In this document: piece by piece, positions 1 to 8,028 of the stretch
How the letters are laid out: every line of letters starts with the position of its first letter
Numbering within the stretch: the first letter of the stretch is position 1
NCBI RefSeq assembly: GCF_902506575.1
Contig: NZ_LR732544.1
Span: forward strand, 5,904,416-5,968,415
DNA length: 64,000 bases
Direction: 5' to 3'
From: Streptomyces mexicanus
GTDB taxonomy: Bacteria > Actinomycetota > Actinomycetes > Streptomycetales > Streptomycetaceae
The notes under the pieces: generated by a model
The model's input: the letters and a program-made list of their open reading frames with translations, nothing else
The model's database searches: none
What the model was told of the DNA's origin: nothing
Program-made: the position numbers and the translations under genes

Positions 1-1746
1 GGTGGTGCCGGTGGCCACGGTGCTCCAGGCCGTGCCTGTCCGGGCGTCGACGGCGAACTGCTGGACGTGCTGCCCGCGGGTGATGTCCTCGCCCAGTCTG
101 ATCCGGTCGAAGACGGTGGTCCTCCCGAGGGTCAGCTCCAGGGTTGCGGTGCGGGCTCCTGCCGCGGGAGACCAGCAGGAGCCGAGACGGGGGTCGGTCA
201 GGGCCTCCGCGACGCGGGAGGGGCGTGCCCCGCGCAGCAGGTTGTGCCGGTACAGGTCCTCGATCGCCCGGCCGAAACCGGTCAGACAGGCCACGTCCGC
301 GTCGTCGATCCGCCCCGAGGTGTTCGGCGGCACGTTCAGCAGCAGCACCGCGTTGCGGCCCACGGACGAGTGGTACAGGTCGACCAACTGCTCGGCGGTC
401 TTGGGGCGTTCGTCCGCATGCCAGAACCATCCCGGCCGGATCGAGACGTCCGCCTCGGCGGGGAACCACTGGAGGAACTTCACGCCGGGGCCGGTGATCA
501 CCGTGTCGGAGCCGATGTCGGCGGCCTCGGGTCCGCCGGGCAGCAGCGTCTCGCCGTGCGCGGTGGCCGGGTCGGCGGTCGCCGGGGTGACGCTCCACTC
601 AGTGAGCCGCGCCCTGCCGCCCTCGTTGCCCACCCAGCGGGTGCCCTGCGGCCCCGCGAAGGTGACGGTGTCGGGCGACAGCGCGTGGATGAGCCCGAAC
701 CAGGACGTGAAGTCGTAGGTCTCGCTGATGCCGCTCGACGTCCACGGGTCGGCGCCGTCGAGCCAGAGTTCGTCGATGGGCCCGTACTGGGTGAACAGCT
801 CGTACAGCTGGTTCATGTAGTAGGCGTTGTAGTCGTCCGCCATGACGCGGAAGCTGGGCAGCCGCCCGGAGCGCACGGCGTCCGCGCGGTCGTCGCCGGG
901 TACGAGGGTCGGGATCGTCCGCGCGGTGACCGGGCTGCCGCTGCCGTACCGGCCCATCCCGGCGGGACCGCGGTCGCGGTCGTCGTAGGTGGCCTGCTCC
1001 TCGATGCTCAGGGAGCCGCCGGCGTCGTGCTTGGCGACGATGTCCGCGACGAACGTCTTGTGCCAGGCGTGCGGCAGTTCCGCGCCGTCGGCCGGCGACA
1101 GGTACACGCCGACCTTCAGCCCCGCCTTGCGGGCGGCACGGAGGTAGGTGCCGAGAATGTCGCCGTCCGGGTTGACGTTGCCGATGGCGCGGATGCGCCA
1201 GTACGCCCACGGGTCCGTGGCCCGCTGTGCGGCGGCCCGTGCCCTGGCGGCGCGTGCCTCGGTGTCCGGCGTGCCCCGGTACCACCAGGGGGAGGCGATC
1301 ACCGAGTGGTTGGTGTAGCGGGTGGGGTAGACGACGAAGCCGTCGTGGTGCTTCGCGGTGAGCATGACCTGCTTCATGCCCGCGGCGCGGTAGGCCCGCA
1401 TCCACTGGTCGATGTCGACCTCCGACGGCGCGAACGTGGCCTCGTCCTCGCAGCCGGAACCCCACTCGCGGTCGGTGAAGGTGTTCATCCCGAAGTGGGT
1501 GAAGCCGGTGACCTCGCGCTTCTGCCAGGCCACTTGGGACGGTCTGGGGACGATCGCGGCCGCCTTGGCGATGATCTCCTCGGCCGTGTCGGCGGGATCG
1601 ACGGCCACCACCGACACCGGTCCCGTCCGGCCGCCGGCGCGACCCCGCGCCGCCGCGGCCTTCGCGGGAGCGGCCGACACGGCGGTGGAGGCGCCCGCGG
1701 CGGCGACGGCGGTCCCCGCGACGAGCAGTCCTCTGCGGCTGATCAT
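1..1746 (-). CDS. GH29-family alpha-L-fucosidase, secreted (3' end cut by window edge)
   Basis: Retaining exo-fucosidase predicted to release alpha-linked L-fucose from glycans outside the cell. The first 582 residues are present. The N-terminus (MISRRGLLVAGTAVAAAG) carries an SRRGLL twin-arginine motif followed by an Ala-rich stretch, so Tat export is likely. GH29 hallmarks are the early block ending FTHFGMNTFTDREWG, then MKQVMLTAKHHDGF, and the ELWLDG motif whose Asp (about residue 330) is the expected nucleophile. The C-terminal part (TATLELTLGRTTVFDRIRL) looks like a discoidin/F5-8C-type carbohydrate-binding module running off the edge. The ATG overlaps the stop of the upstream GH20 gene as ATGA, so the two are probably translationally coupled. 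The family is clear; substrate linkage is not. Confidence 0.9.
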   Translation of the reverse strand, partial: MISRRGLLVAGTAVAAAGASTAVSAAPAKAAAARGRAGGRTGPVSVVAVDPADTAEEIIAKAAAIVPRPSQVAWQKREVTGFTHFGMNTFTDREWGSGCEDEATFAPSEVDIDQWMRAYRAAGMKQVMLTAKHHDGFVVYPTRYTNHSVIASPWWYRGTPDTEARAARARAAAQRATDPWAYWRIRAIGNVNPDGDILGTYLRAARKAGLKVGVYLSPADGAELPHAWHKTFVADIVAKHDAGGSLSIEEQATYDDRDRGPAGMGRYGSGSPVTARTIPTLVPGDDRADAVRSGRLPSFRVMADDYNAYYMNQLYELFTQYGPIDELWLDGADPWTSSGISETYDFTSWFGLIHALSPDTVTFAGPQGTRWVGNEGGRARLTEWSVTPATADPATAHGETLLPGGPEAADIGSDTVITGPGVKFLQWFPAEADVSIRPGWFWHADERPKTAEQLVDLYHSSVGRNAVLLLNVPPNTSGRIDDADVACLTGFGRAIEDLYRHNLLRGARPSRVAEALTDPRLGSCWSPAAGARTATLELTLGRTTVFDRIRLGEDITRGQHVQQFAVDARTGTAWSTVATGTT

Positions 1747-3764
1747 GAGTCACTCCCGTGGTGTGCGGGGACCGGGGTGATGTTCCATACGTCGTGCCGT
1801 GCCACGTCGCGCGGCTGCTGGACGACGGAGCCGTCCGGGCCGGTGACCAGGGTCTGCTGGGTGATGGCGTCCACCAGGCGGTAGCCGCCGGAGACGGGTT
1901 CGAGCTGCCACTTCTGGGAAGGCGCGCTGGTGCACATCTCCGCGGTCGCCGCCGCGCCCGCCTCCTCGACCACGTGCATGTTGTTGACGGCGCCGCGCGA
2001 GACGTCGGCGCACAGTCCGCTGTCCCGGGCGACGAGCCGGTAGTAGCCGTCGTCGGTGGGCCGCAGCTCCCACGTGGGAGCCGCCGTGGAGTCGTGGGCC
2101 GTGAGGGGCGTGCCGGGTGTGGCCGGCGAGGTGCTCTCGCCCAGCGCGCCGCCGTCGGCGCGCAGCCGGTAGGTGCCGGCCTTCAGCGGCTGCACCCATG
2201 CGGGGCCGTAGCCGGGGGCGTGTCCGAGCGTGTCGGCGAGTTCGCTGAAGGACGCGTAGTCGGGCGCGGGCTTGGGACCTCCCCAGACGGCCTGCGCGAA
2301 GACCCTCAGTGAGGGGAACATGCCCTGCTGCGTCTGGTTCTCGGTCTCCTTGCCGTAGTTGTCGGGCCAGAGGTTGTACTCGGCTCCGGTGAGGTTCTCC
2401 AGGTGGCCCGTCACCGTGCCGTCGGCGAAGTCGACGGGAGACCAGTCGGTGTCGTACAGCTTCTTCGCGTCCGGCTTGTAACTGCCGCGCACGTAGTACA
2501 GGGCGTCGGTGGCGTTCATCACCCGGTAGCCCTCGTCGAGGAGTTGCTGCGAGGTCTCCTTCTCAGGAAGCCAGTGCTCGACGACGATGTCCCGGTTGAG
2601 CGGGACGGTGTTCTCACCGGTCAGGCCGTCGTTCCAGATGCGCAGCGTGCGCCCCTTGGACCGCACGTAGGCGTCCACGCGGTTGACGAAGTCGACGTAG
2701 GCGTCCTGCGGGGTGGCGTCGGGGCCGAACTTGTCGCGCGCGTACGCCTGCAGCTGTGGGTAGTTCGAGTAGGCCGAGCGGAGCATGTACTCGTCCGCGC
2801 CCATGTGGAAGTAGGGCCCGGGGAACAGCTTCAGGTCCGCGTCCACGAGGTGGGTGAAGAAGGTGAACGCGTCGGGGTCGGTGATGTCCAGTCGCGTCGG
2901 GTCCGGCTTGCCGCTGGTGTCGGTGAGCTGGAGGTCCGGGTACGGCGTGAGGTAGGGGTCCATGTGCCCGGGCGAGTTGATCTCCGGTATGACCGTGATG
3001 TGGTAGCGGGCCGCGGTGGCGACGATGCGCCGCACCTCCTGCGGCGTGTAGTAGGAGAACGTGTTGATCGCCGGGTACTGGCTGCTCTTCACCTTCAGTT
3101 CGAGGTGAAGCGTGTTGAGCTTGAGGTACGCCATGTCCTTGATCAGGCGGGTCAGCCAGGCCTCGGTGTTGTAGGTGTAGCAGGCGCACACGCCGACACC
3201 GCGCTCTTCCGAGGACGGCACGTCGGTCGTCATGCCCTTGGGCAGCGCCGCGTTCTCGGCGAGCAGTTGCAGCAGGGTGCGTGTGCCGTAGAAGACGCCG
3301 GTCGCGGTGCGGCCGGTGATACGTACCCGGTCGTCGATCCGGAGCGAATAGCCCTGAAGGCCCAGGTCGCCGCGCGTGCCGTCGGTGCGCAGCACGATGT
3401 CGCCGGAGCCGGGCGCGCCGCGCACGACGGGGACCCGGCGGCCGAGAGCGTCGCGCAGTTCGTCGGCCAGGTGCCGCGCGGTGGGCTCGCCTGCGGCGTC
3501 GGTGTCGATCCGCGTCCGCGCGCCCAGACGCAGGGTTCCCCCGCCCGGTGCCCAGTTGTGCAGGGAGGGGAGCAGCGCGGGCGTCGCCGCAGGGGCCGGG
3601 ACGGCCCGGGCCGCGGGTTCGGCTGCGGCGCCGCCCGCGCCCACGAGGGCGGCGGCGAGCAGGCCACCGCTCGCGAGGACCGCGGCGACGGGTCGTGCGA
3701 GGCGCTTCGGCAGTGGTCTGTGCGCCGGCGGGCGCGGCCGGCCTGTGACGTCCCGGCTGTTCAT
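1743..3764 (-). CDS. GH20 beta-N-acetylhexosaminidase with C-terminal ricin-like lectin domain, secreted
   Basis: Predicted to remove terminal GlcNAc/GalNAc from oligosaccharides by substrate-assisted catalysis. The 673-aa protein starts at ATG 3764, which has GGAG seven bases upstream; an in-frame GTG two codons earlier sits too close to that site. Residues about 20-50 form a basic then hydrophobic export signal ending near AAAEPAARA. A GH20 N-terminal alpha/beta domain (about 60-170) precedes the barrel, which has HMGADEY with the catalytic Asp-Glu pair near 324/325. Residues about 530-670 show W/Y-rich triplicated segments (TWELRP, QKWQLEP, DVWNITP) of a beta-trefoil lectin. It lies between the SIS and GH29 genes in one operon. 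Confidence 0.92.
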   Translation of the reverse strand: MNSRDVTGRPRPPAHRPLPKRLARPVAAVLASGGLLAAALVGAGGAAAEPAARAVPAPAATPALLPSLHNWAPGGGTLRLGARTRIDTDAAGEPTARHLADELRDALGRRVPVVRGAPGSGDIVLRTDGTRGDLGLQGYSLRIDDRVRITGRTATGVFYGTRTLLQLLAENAALPKGMTTDVPSSEERGVGVCACYTYNTEAWLTRLIKDMAYLKLNTLHLELKVKSSQYPAINTFSYYTPQEVRRIVATAARYHITVIPEINSPGHMDPYLTPYPDLQLTDTSGKPDPTRLDITDPDAFTFFTHLVDADLKLFPGPYFHMGADEYMLRSAYSNYPQLQAYARDKFGPDATPQDAYVDFVNRVDAYVRSKGRTLRIWNDGLTGENTVPLNRDIVVEHWLPEKETSQQLLDEGYRVMNATDALYYVRGSYKPDAKKLYDTDWSPVDFADGTVTGHLENLTGAEYNLWPDNYGKETENQTQQGMFPSLRVFAQAVWGGPKPAPDYASFSELADTLGHAPGYGPAWVQPLKAGTYRLRADGGALGESTSPATPGTPLTAHDSTAAPTWELRPTDDGYYRLVARDSGLCADVSRGAVNNMHVVEEAGAAATAEMCTSAPSQKWQLEPVSGGYRLVDAITQQTLVTGPDGSVVQQPRDVARHDVWNITPVPAHHGSDS

Positions 3765-3848
3765 GTGCACGCTCCAAGGGCAGGCGGAAATGAACGGACG
3801 TGGCAGAACTCGCTTGGTGGGCGGGGTCCGGGGGAGCCCGCCTCGTGG

Positions 3849-4598
3849 TCAGGCGCCGCGGCGGATACGTCCCGCGTAGCGGTCTTCGAGGGCTTTGTTG
3901 TGCTCGTCGCCGCCGGGCACATTGGCCGAGAGGTACACCGGCGGGGTGACTCCCGCCTCGATCAGCAGGCGTACCGCCTCGGCGTTGACCATCTGGGCCA
4001 GGTAGGCCGCGGTGATCGTGGAGACGGCGCACACGGAGCCGCCGGAGGGCAGCGGCAGCAGCGCGTCGCCGAAGGGCGCGCCGTTGTCGAGGACGACGTC
4101 CGCGAAGTCGCCGAGGCGCTTGCCCGAGGGGTGACGCGGGGTGGCGCGGGAGGTGTGCTCGACGCTGGTGACGGCGATCAGGGCGTGGCCGTGCTCCTTG
4201 ACCAGCCGGGCCATCTCCACGATGCAGCCGTTGATGCCGGAGTTGGAGGCGATCACGAACACGTCTTCCGGGTGCGGGGCGGCGAGCTCGTACAGTCGGT
4301 GCGCGATCGCCGGGTCCCGCTCCAGCAGGGGGTCGCTGAGCGTGTCGGCGGGCGCGCCGCCGTACAGGACGAGGTCCCTGATCGCGATCTTGTTGGTGGG
4401 GACGAGCCCGCCGGCGCGGCCGGCGACCTCGGTGGCCAGTGACTCCGAATGCCCGGTTCCGAACGCCTGCACCACACCGTCCCCCTTGAGCGCGGTGGCG
4501 ATCAGACCGGCCGCCGCGAGCACGGCGTCCGTGTGTGTGGTGACCACTCGGTCGACGACGTCCTTGGCCGCGGCGAGGAACTCCTGACTGTCCGGCAC
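3849..4598 (-). CDS. SIS-domain sugar-phosphate-binding protein (UPF0309-like)
   Basis: A 249-aa single-domain sugar isomerase (SIS) protein. The phosphosugar-binding core is visible as VVQAFGTGHSESLATEVAGR and VFVIASNSGINGC, followed by ALIAVTSVEHTSRATPRHPSGKRL. Length and order match the UPF0309 group rather than MurQ etherases, which are longer; the exact reaction is unknown. GTG 4598 was chosen because GGAG lies five bases upstream, and longer in-frame extensions are Arg/Ser-rich and run into the divergent promoter. It is the first gene of the SIS-GH20-GH29 operon and faces the RpiR gene, suggesting a cytoplasmic step on phosphorylated amino sugar. Confidence 0.85.
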   Translation of the reverse strand: MPDSQEFLAAAKDVVDRVVTTHTDAVLAAAGLIATALKGDGVVQAFGTGHSESLATEVAGRAGGLVPTNKIAIRDLVLYGGAPADTLSDPLLERDPAIAHRLYELAAPHPEDVFVIASNSGINGCIVEMARLVKEHGHALIAVTSVEHTSRATPRHPSGKRLGDFADVVLDNGAPFGDALLPLPSGGSVCAVSTITAAYLAQMVNAEAVRLLIEAGVTPPVYLSANVPGGDEHNKALEDRYAGRIRRGA

Positions 4599-4619
4599 AC
4601 CCACTCCTCTGGAAGCCGA

Positions 4620-4638
4620 TGAAGAAGTTTTCTCCTTC
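4620..4638. promoter_or_regulatory. Imperfect GAAGAA/TTCTCCTTC dyad, candidate RpiR site
   Basis: This site begins with the same TGAAGAA half-site as the perfect dyad at 4715-4731 and has a degenerate right arm. It lies just upstream of the SIS gene start, so it could let the RpiR protein control the minus-strand glycosidase operon. Assignment is by position and half-site sharing only. Confidence 0.45.
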
Positions 4639-4664
4639 GCCGCATGACTTTGCGCGCAGCGCGT

Positions 4665-4693
4665 GGGACAAGTCAATGGATCCGCGTCATAAT
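4665..4693 (+). promoter_or_regulatory. Candidate promoter for the RpiR-kinase genes
   Basis: A GGGACA box (4665-4670) is followed after 17 bases by CATAAT (4688-4693), close to a sigma-70-type -10. Transcription would start near 4700, placing the dyad at 4715-4731 just downstream as a roadblock operator. The -35 match is weak. Confidence 0.4.
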
Positions 4694-4714
4694 CGGGAAC
4701 TCGGCGAGGCAGCG

Positions 4715-4731
4715 TGAAGAAGAATTCTTCA
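4715..4731. promoter_or_regulatory. Perfect dyad TGAAGAA-GAA-TTCTTCA, candidate RpiR operator
   Basis: Seven-base arms with a three-base spacer, AT-rich in a very GC-rich setting, located in the divergent intergenic region between the SIS and RpiR genes. RpiR/MurR regulators typically bind GAA-rich inverted repeats, so this is the leading operator candidate for the adjacent regulator. Confidence 0.6.
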
Positions 4732-4774
4732 TCGCCGAGGAGTGGGCCGAGGAGAGGCTGGGAGAAGCAGAGCC

Positions 4775-5659
4775 ATGCACACCACCGTTGGGGCCGGCGA
4801 CGGCGGCATCGTCGGCCGGATCCGCGAACTGCTCCCGGAGCTGCCCGAAGCGCAGCGCACGACGGCCGAGTCGATCCTCGACGACCCGGCGGCCGCCGCA
4901 CGGATGACCATCCTCGACCTGGCGGACGCGTGCGGGGTGTCCACCGGGAGCATCACCCGCTTGTGCCGCACGCTCGGGCTGCCCGGCTACTCCGCGCTCC
5001 GGCTCGCCCTCGCGTCCGACACCGGCCGGTCCGGGCAGGAGACCTGGCAGGCCAACATCGGCCGGGACATCTCGGAGAAGGACGACATCCGCCTGGTCGC
5101 CTCCGCGATCTCCGCCGGGGTGCGGCACGCGGTGGGCGCGACCCTGGCCGCGATCGACCTGGACGCCGTGGAGCAGGCGGCGTCCGCGATCGCGCGGGCC
5201 CGCCGGGTGGAGATCTGCGGAACGGGCGGCAGCGCAAGCATGGGAGCAGAGTTCCAGCAGCGCGTCTACCGGATCGGAGTTCCCGCCTGGTCCTGGAGCG
5301 ACACTCAGGTGGCGCTCACGGGGGCCGCACTGCTCGGGCCGGACGACGTGCTCCTCGCGCTGTCCCACAGCGGCCGCACGCGGGAGGTGACGGATCTGGC
5401 GGCGGAGGCAGCGTCGCGGGGCGCCACGACCGTCGCCGTCGTCGGGGACCTCGACTCACCGCTGGCCCGCCGCGTGGACCTCGTGCTCGCGACGACCGTG
5501 CCGGACGACGGCCCCGGCCACCACACCGTCCTGAGCAGGCACGCGCAGATGGCGGTCCTCGACCTGCTCTACATCGCCGTGGCTCAGCGCACCTACGACC
5601 AGAGCACGGAGGCGATGGCCGCCACCAGCGAGGCCGTCCGCCCGTACAAACACGACTAG
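4775..5659 (+). CDS. RpiR/MurR-family transcriptional regulator (HTH + SIS)
   Basis: A 294-aa regulator. Residues about 1-80 form the RpiR helix-turn-helix (TILDLADACGVSTGSITRLCRTLGLPGYSALRLALA); about 130-265 form a SIS sugar-phosphate sensor (VEICGTGGSASMGAEFQQRVYRIG, LALSHSGRTREVTDLAAEAASRG). ATG 4775 is preceded by GGAGAAG at seven-base spacing; an upstream in-frame ATG at 4742 would add a basic tail without a better site. It is divergent from the SIS-GH20-GH29 operon and precedes a sugar kinase, so it probably senses a phosphorylated amino sugar made by that kinase. Confidence 0.9.
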   Translation: MHTTVGAGDGGIVGRIRELLPELPEAQRTTAESILDDPAAAARMTILDLADACGVSTGSITRLCRTLGLPGYSALRLALASDTGRSGQETWQANIGRDISEKDDIRLVASAISAGVRHAVGATLAAIDLDAVEQAASAIARARRVEICGTGGSASMGAEFQQRVYRIGVPAWSWSDTQVALTGAALLGPDDVLLALSHSGRTREVTDLAAEAASRGATTVAVVGDLDSPLARRVDLVLATTVPDDGPGHHTVLSRHAQMAVLDLLYIAVAQRTYDQSTEAMAATSEAVRPYKHD

Positions 5660-5791
5660 CACGCGCGAGGAGCACCACGCCGGGAGCGGCGCCCCGGCCC
5701 CCGCGCCGAGCAGATCGGGGAGCATCGGTCAGGGCCGGCGGCCACGCTCCCGTGCCGAGGTCATCCGACGACCACCGGGGAGGGAAATACG

Positions 5792-6805
5792 GTGCCGACG
5801 AGCGGCGACGAACGGGCGGCGGACACGGCGGCACGGCCCGTCGTGATCGGCATCGACGCGGGCGGCACCCGCACGCGGGCCGCGGTGGCATGGGCGGCGG
5901 CGGACGGCGGGCCGCCCCTGCACACCGGCGTGTCGGGGCCGGGCAACGCTCTGTCCGTCCCGATCGACGTGCTGACCGCGCACCTGCGGGAGGCGGTCGC
6001 CGCCGCGGTGCCGCCCACGCTGCGGCCCCGCGTACGCGCGGTGGCCGCCGGGCTCGCGGGTTGTTCCGCGCTGCCCGGCAACGCGGGTGCCGCGCACGCG
6101 AGCGCGGCGCTGCGCACGGCCCTGGCGGACCTCGGCATACGGCCCGACGTCACCGCCGTCTCCAGCGACACCGAGATCGCCCTCGCCGGTGCGCCCGGCA
6201 CCCCCTGTGACGGTCTCGTCCTGATCGCGGGCACCGGCGCCGTGGCCGCCCGGCTCGCGGGCGGATTCACGGTGGCCACCGCCGACGGCAACGGCTGGCT
6301 GCTCGGCGACAACGGCAGCGGGTTCTGGATCGGGCGCAGAGCGGTACGGAGCGCGCTCGCCGCCCTCGACGGCCGCGGCAGGCCGACCCTTTTGACCACG
6401 GCGGTCCTCGCGCACTACCTCGGCGAGGCGGCGCCGCAGGCGCCCGCGACGCCGACCGCCGCACAGGACCTGCGCGACCGGCTCGTACAGGCGGTCCACG
6501 AACGGCCCGTCCTCGAACTGGCCCTGCTCGCGCCGCTGGTGGCGCGGGCAGCCGCGAACGGCGACCGGGTGGCGCGGCGACTGCTGTCGGGCGCGGCGAA
6601 GCGGCTGGTCAAGACGCTGGACGCGCTGTCGCCCCGCCCCGAGGACACCCTCGTGACCACCGGGGGCCTCCTCGGTCCCGGCGGAGTGCTGCTCGGTCCC
6701 CTGAAGCGCCGGCTCGCCCCGCGAGGCCTGCAGCCGGTACCCGTGCCGGACGGCCTGGCGGGAGCGGTGGCCGTGGCCCGGAAGGCACTCGCACGGACGG
6801 GATGA
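5792..6805 (+). CDS. BadF/BadG/BcrA/BcrD-type N-acetylglucosamine (amino sugar) kinase
   Basis: A 337-aa kinase of the actin/hexokinase ATPase superfamily. The phosphate-1 loop is VIGIDAGGTRTRAAVA (about residues 17-32), the phosphate-2/adenosine region VLIAGTGAVAARL (about 145-157), and DGNGWLLGDNGSGFWIG matches eukaryotic-type NagK and BadF proteins. It probably phosphorylates GlcNAc or a related amino sugar released by the GH20 enzyme, giving the ligand for the SIS proteins. GTG 5792 has GGGAGGG just upstream. It lies about 130 bases after rpiR, same strand. GlcNAc versus MurNAc or GalNAc cannot be settled here. Confidence 0.82.
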   Translation: MPTSGDERAADTAARPVVIGIDAGGTRTRAAVAWAAADGGPPLHTGVSGPGNALSVPIDVLTAHLREAVAAAVPPTLRPRVRAVAAGLAGCSALPGNAGAAHASAALRTALADLGIRPDVTAVSSDTEIALAGAPGTPCDGLVLIAGTGAVAARLAGGFTVATADGNGWLLGDNGSGFWIGRRAVRSALAALDGRGRPTLLTTAVLAHYLGEAAPQAPATPTAAQDLRDRLVQAVHERPVLELALLAPLVARAAANGDRVARRLLSGAAKRLVKTLDALSPRPEDTLVTTGGLLGPGGVLLGPLKRRLAPRGLQPVPVPDGLAGAVAVARKALARTG

Positions 6806-6941
6806 GCTGGCAGGGGCTCCCGCCAGTCCCCTCTGAGCCGGCCGCGCTCGTCACTCGTCACGTCCCCGGCCGCGGGGTGCGGCGCACCCGGGGGCGCCGG
6901 CCGACACGCGTGGGCGCGGCCGACGGCCCGGGGAGAGGCGA

Positions 6942-7883
6942 TCAGCTCTCATCGGCGGCTGAGCCGGCGAGGTGCTCCCGGAAGAAGGGAGCGGCCTCCT
7001 CGACGGCGCGGTCGACGTACTTCGGCACGTCGTAGAAGTCCATGTGCGTGCCGCCGTCGACGATCACCAGCTTCTTCGGGCCGCGCACCTTGGCGTGCAG
7101 CTCGGTGGTGTGCCACAGCGATCCCGCATCGCTGCCGGCCACCATCAGCACCGGCTGGGTGAGCAGGTCCTCGGCCAGGTGGAAGGCGTCGAAGGTGAAG
7201 ATCCGCGAGATGCTCCGGGTGAAGATCTTCTTGTTCTGGGCATTGGGGTGCTGGGCGCGCGGCGTCAGGTAGTAGTCGCGGGCCTCGACCATGTCGCGCG
7301 GAGTGTTCTCGTCCGGCTCGACCGGAACGTAGGGGATGTAGGCGGTGTCGGCGCCCTCGGCCTCGGCGGTGCGCTGCCGGGCGGCCGCCTGCAGCGTCGG
7401 CACCGCTGCGGCGTCCGGGTCCGCGCCGTACCAGCCCTTGCGGTAGCCGCTGCCGATGTTGACAGCGCTGACGGTGGTGAGGGCCTTGATCCGGTAGTCG
7501 GTCATCGCGGCGTTCACGGCGTAGCCGCCGCCGGCGCAGACACCCAGGACGCCGATGCGCTCGGCGTCGACGTAGTCGAGGGACTGCAAGTGGTCGACGG
7601 CGGCGCGCACATCCTCCACGCGGGCGTACGGATCCTCCAGGAAGTGCGGCTCACCGCCGCTGTCACCTTGGTAGGAGGCGTCGAAGGCGAGCGCCACGAA
7701 TCCCTGCTCGGCCAGCTTCTCGGCGTACAGGCCCGCGGTCTGCTCCTTGACACCACCACCGGGGTGGACGGTGACGATCGCGGCGTAGCTGCCCTTCGGG
7801 TCGAAGTCCGCCGGCAGGCAGAGGTTGCCCGCCATGGTGATCGGGCCGTTGGGGAAGGTGATCGCTTCCACTGATGACTCCAT
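6942..7883 (-). CDS. Alpha/beta hydrolase, dienelactone-hydrolase/YcjY-like, with Cys at the nucleophile elbow
   Basis: A 313-aa cytoplasmic hydrolase. HPGGGVKEQT is the oxyanion-hole region and GVLGVCAGGGYA is the nucleophile elbow, with Cys (about residue 116) where serine hydrolases have Ser. Dienelactone hydrolases also use Cys, so this is not necessarily a defect. The Asp/His parts are visible near VMVAGSDAG and DGGTHMDFYDVP. Start ATG 7883 (MESSVEAITFPNG) was preferred; a GTG 18 codons upstream adds sequence unlike the family. It is divergent from an XRE/MmyB regulator, the usual partner arrangement for such enzymes. Substrate unknown. Confidence 0.8.
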   Translation of the reverse strand: MESSVEAITFPNGPITMAGNLCLPADFDPKGSYAAIVTVHPGGGVKEQTAGLYAEKLAEQGFVALAFDASYQGDSGGEPHFLEDPYARVEDVRAAVDHLQSLDYVDAERIGVLGVCAGGGYAVNAAMTDYRIKALTTVSAVNIGSGYRKGWYGADPDAAAVPTLQAAARQRTAEAEGADTAYIPYVPVEPDENTPRDMVEARDYYLTPRAQHPNAQNKKIFTRSISRIFTFDAFHLAEDLLTQPVLMVAGSDAGSLWHTTELHAKVRGPKKLVIVDGGTHMDFYDVPKYVDRAVEEAAPFFREHLAGSAADES

Positions 7884-8016
7884 GTGCTGTGCTGTGCTGA
7901 GGTGCTCGGCCGGTCGGTCGAGCGACTGCATCCACACTGCGCCTGTCCACGCCCCCGTGGGAGACTCCGCTTTTCGGGGGTACCGGCAGCCCCTCCATAG
8001 CCGGCCGCGAGGGACC

Positions 8017-8028
8017 TAGCCTCGAACC
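8017..8028 (+). promoter_or_regulatory. -10-like TAGCCT six bases before the XRE start codon
   Basis: TAGCCT (8017-8022) ends six bases before ATG 8029 and there is no Shine-Dalgarno-like sequence between. Transcription from it would begin at or next to the A of ATG, giving a leaderless message. No convincing -35 is visible. Confidence 0.4.

Noticed and set aside
67..1884. 605-codon open frame on the plus strand
   Set aside because: It is antisense to the GH29 gene; its Gly/Val/Arg-rich translation has no family motif and exists only because of high third-position GC.
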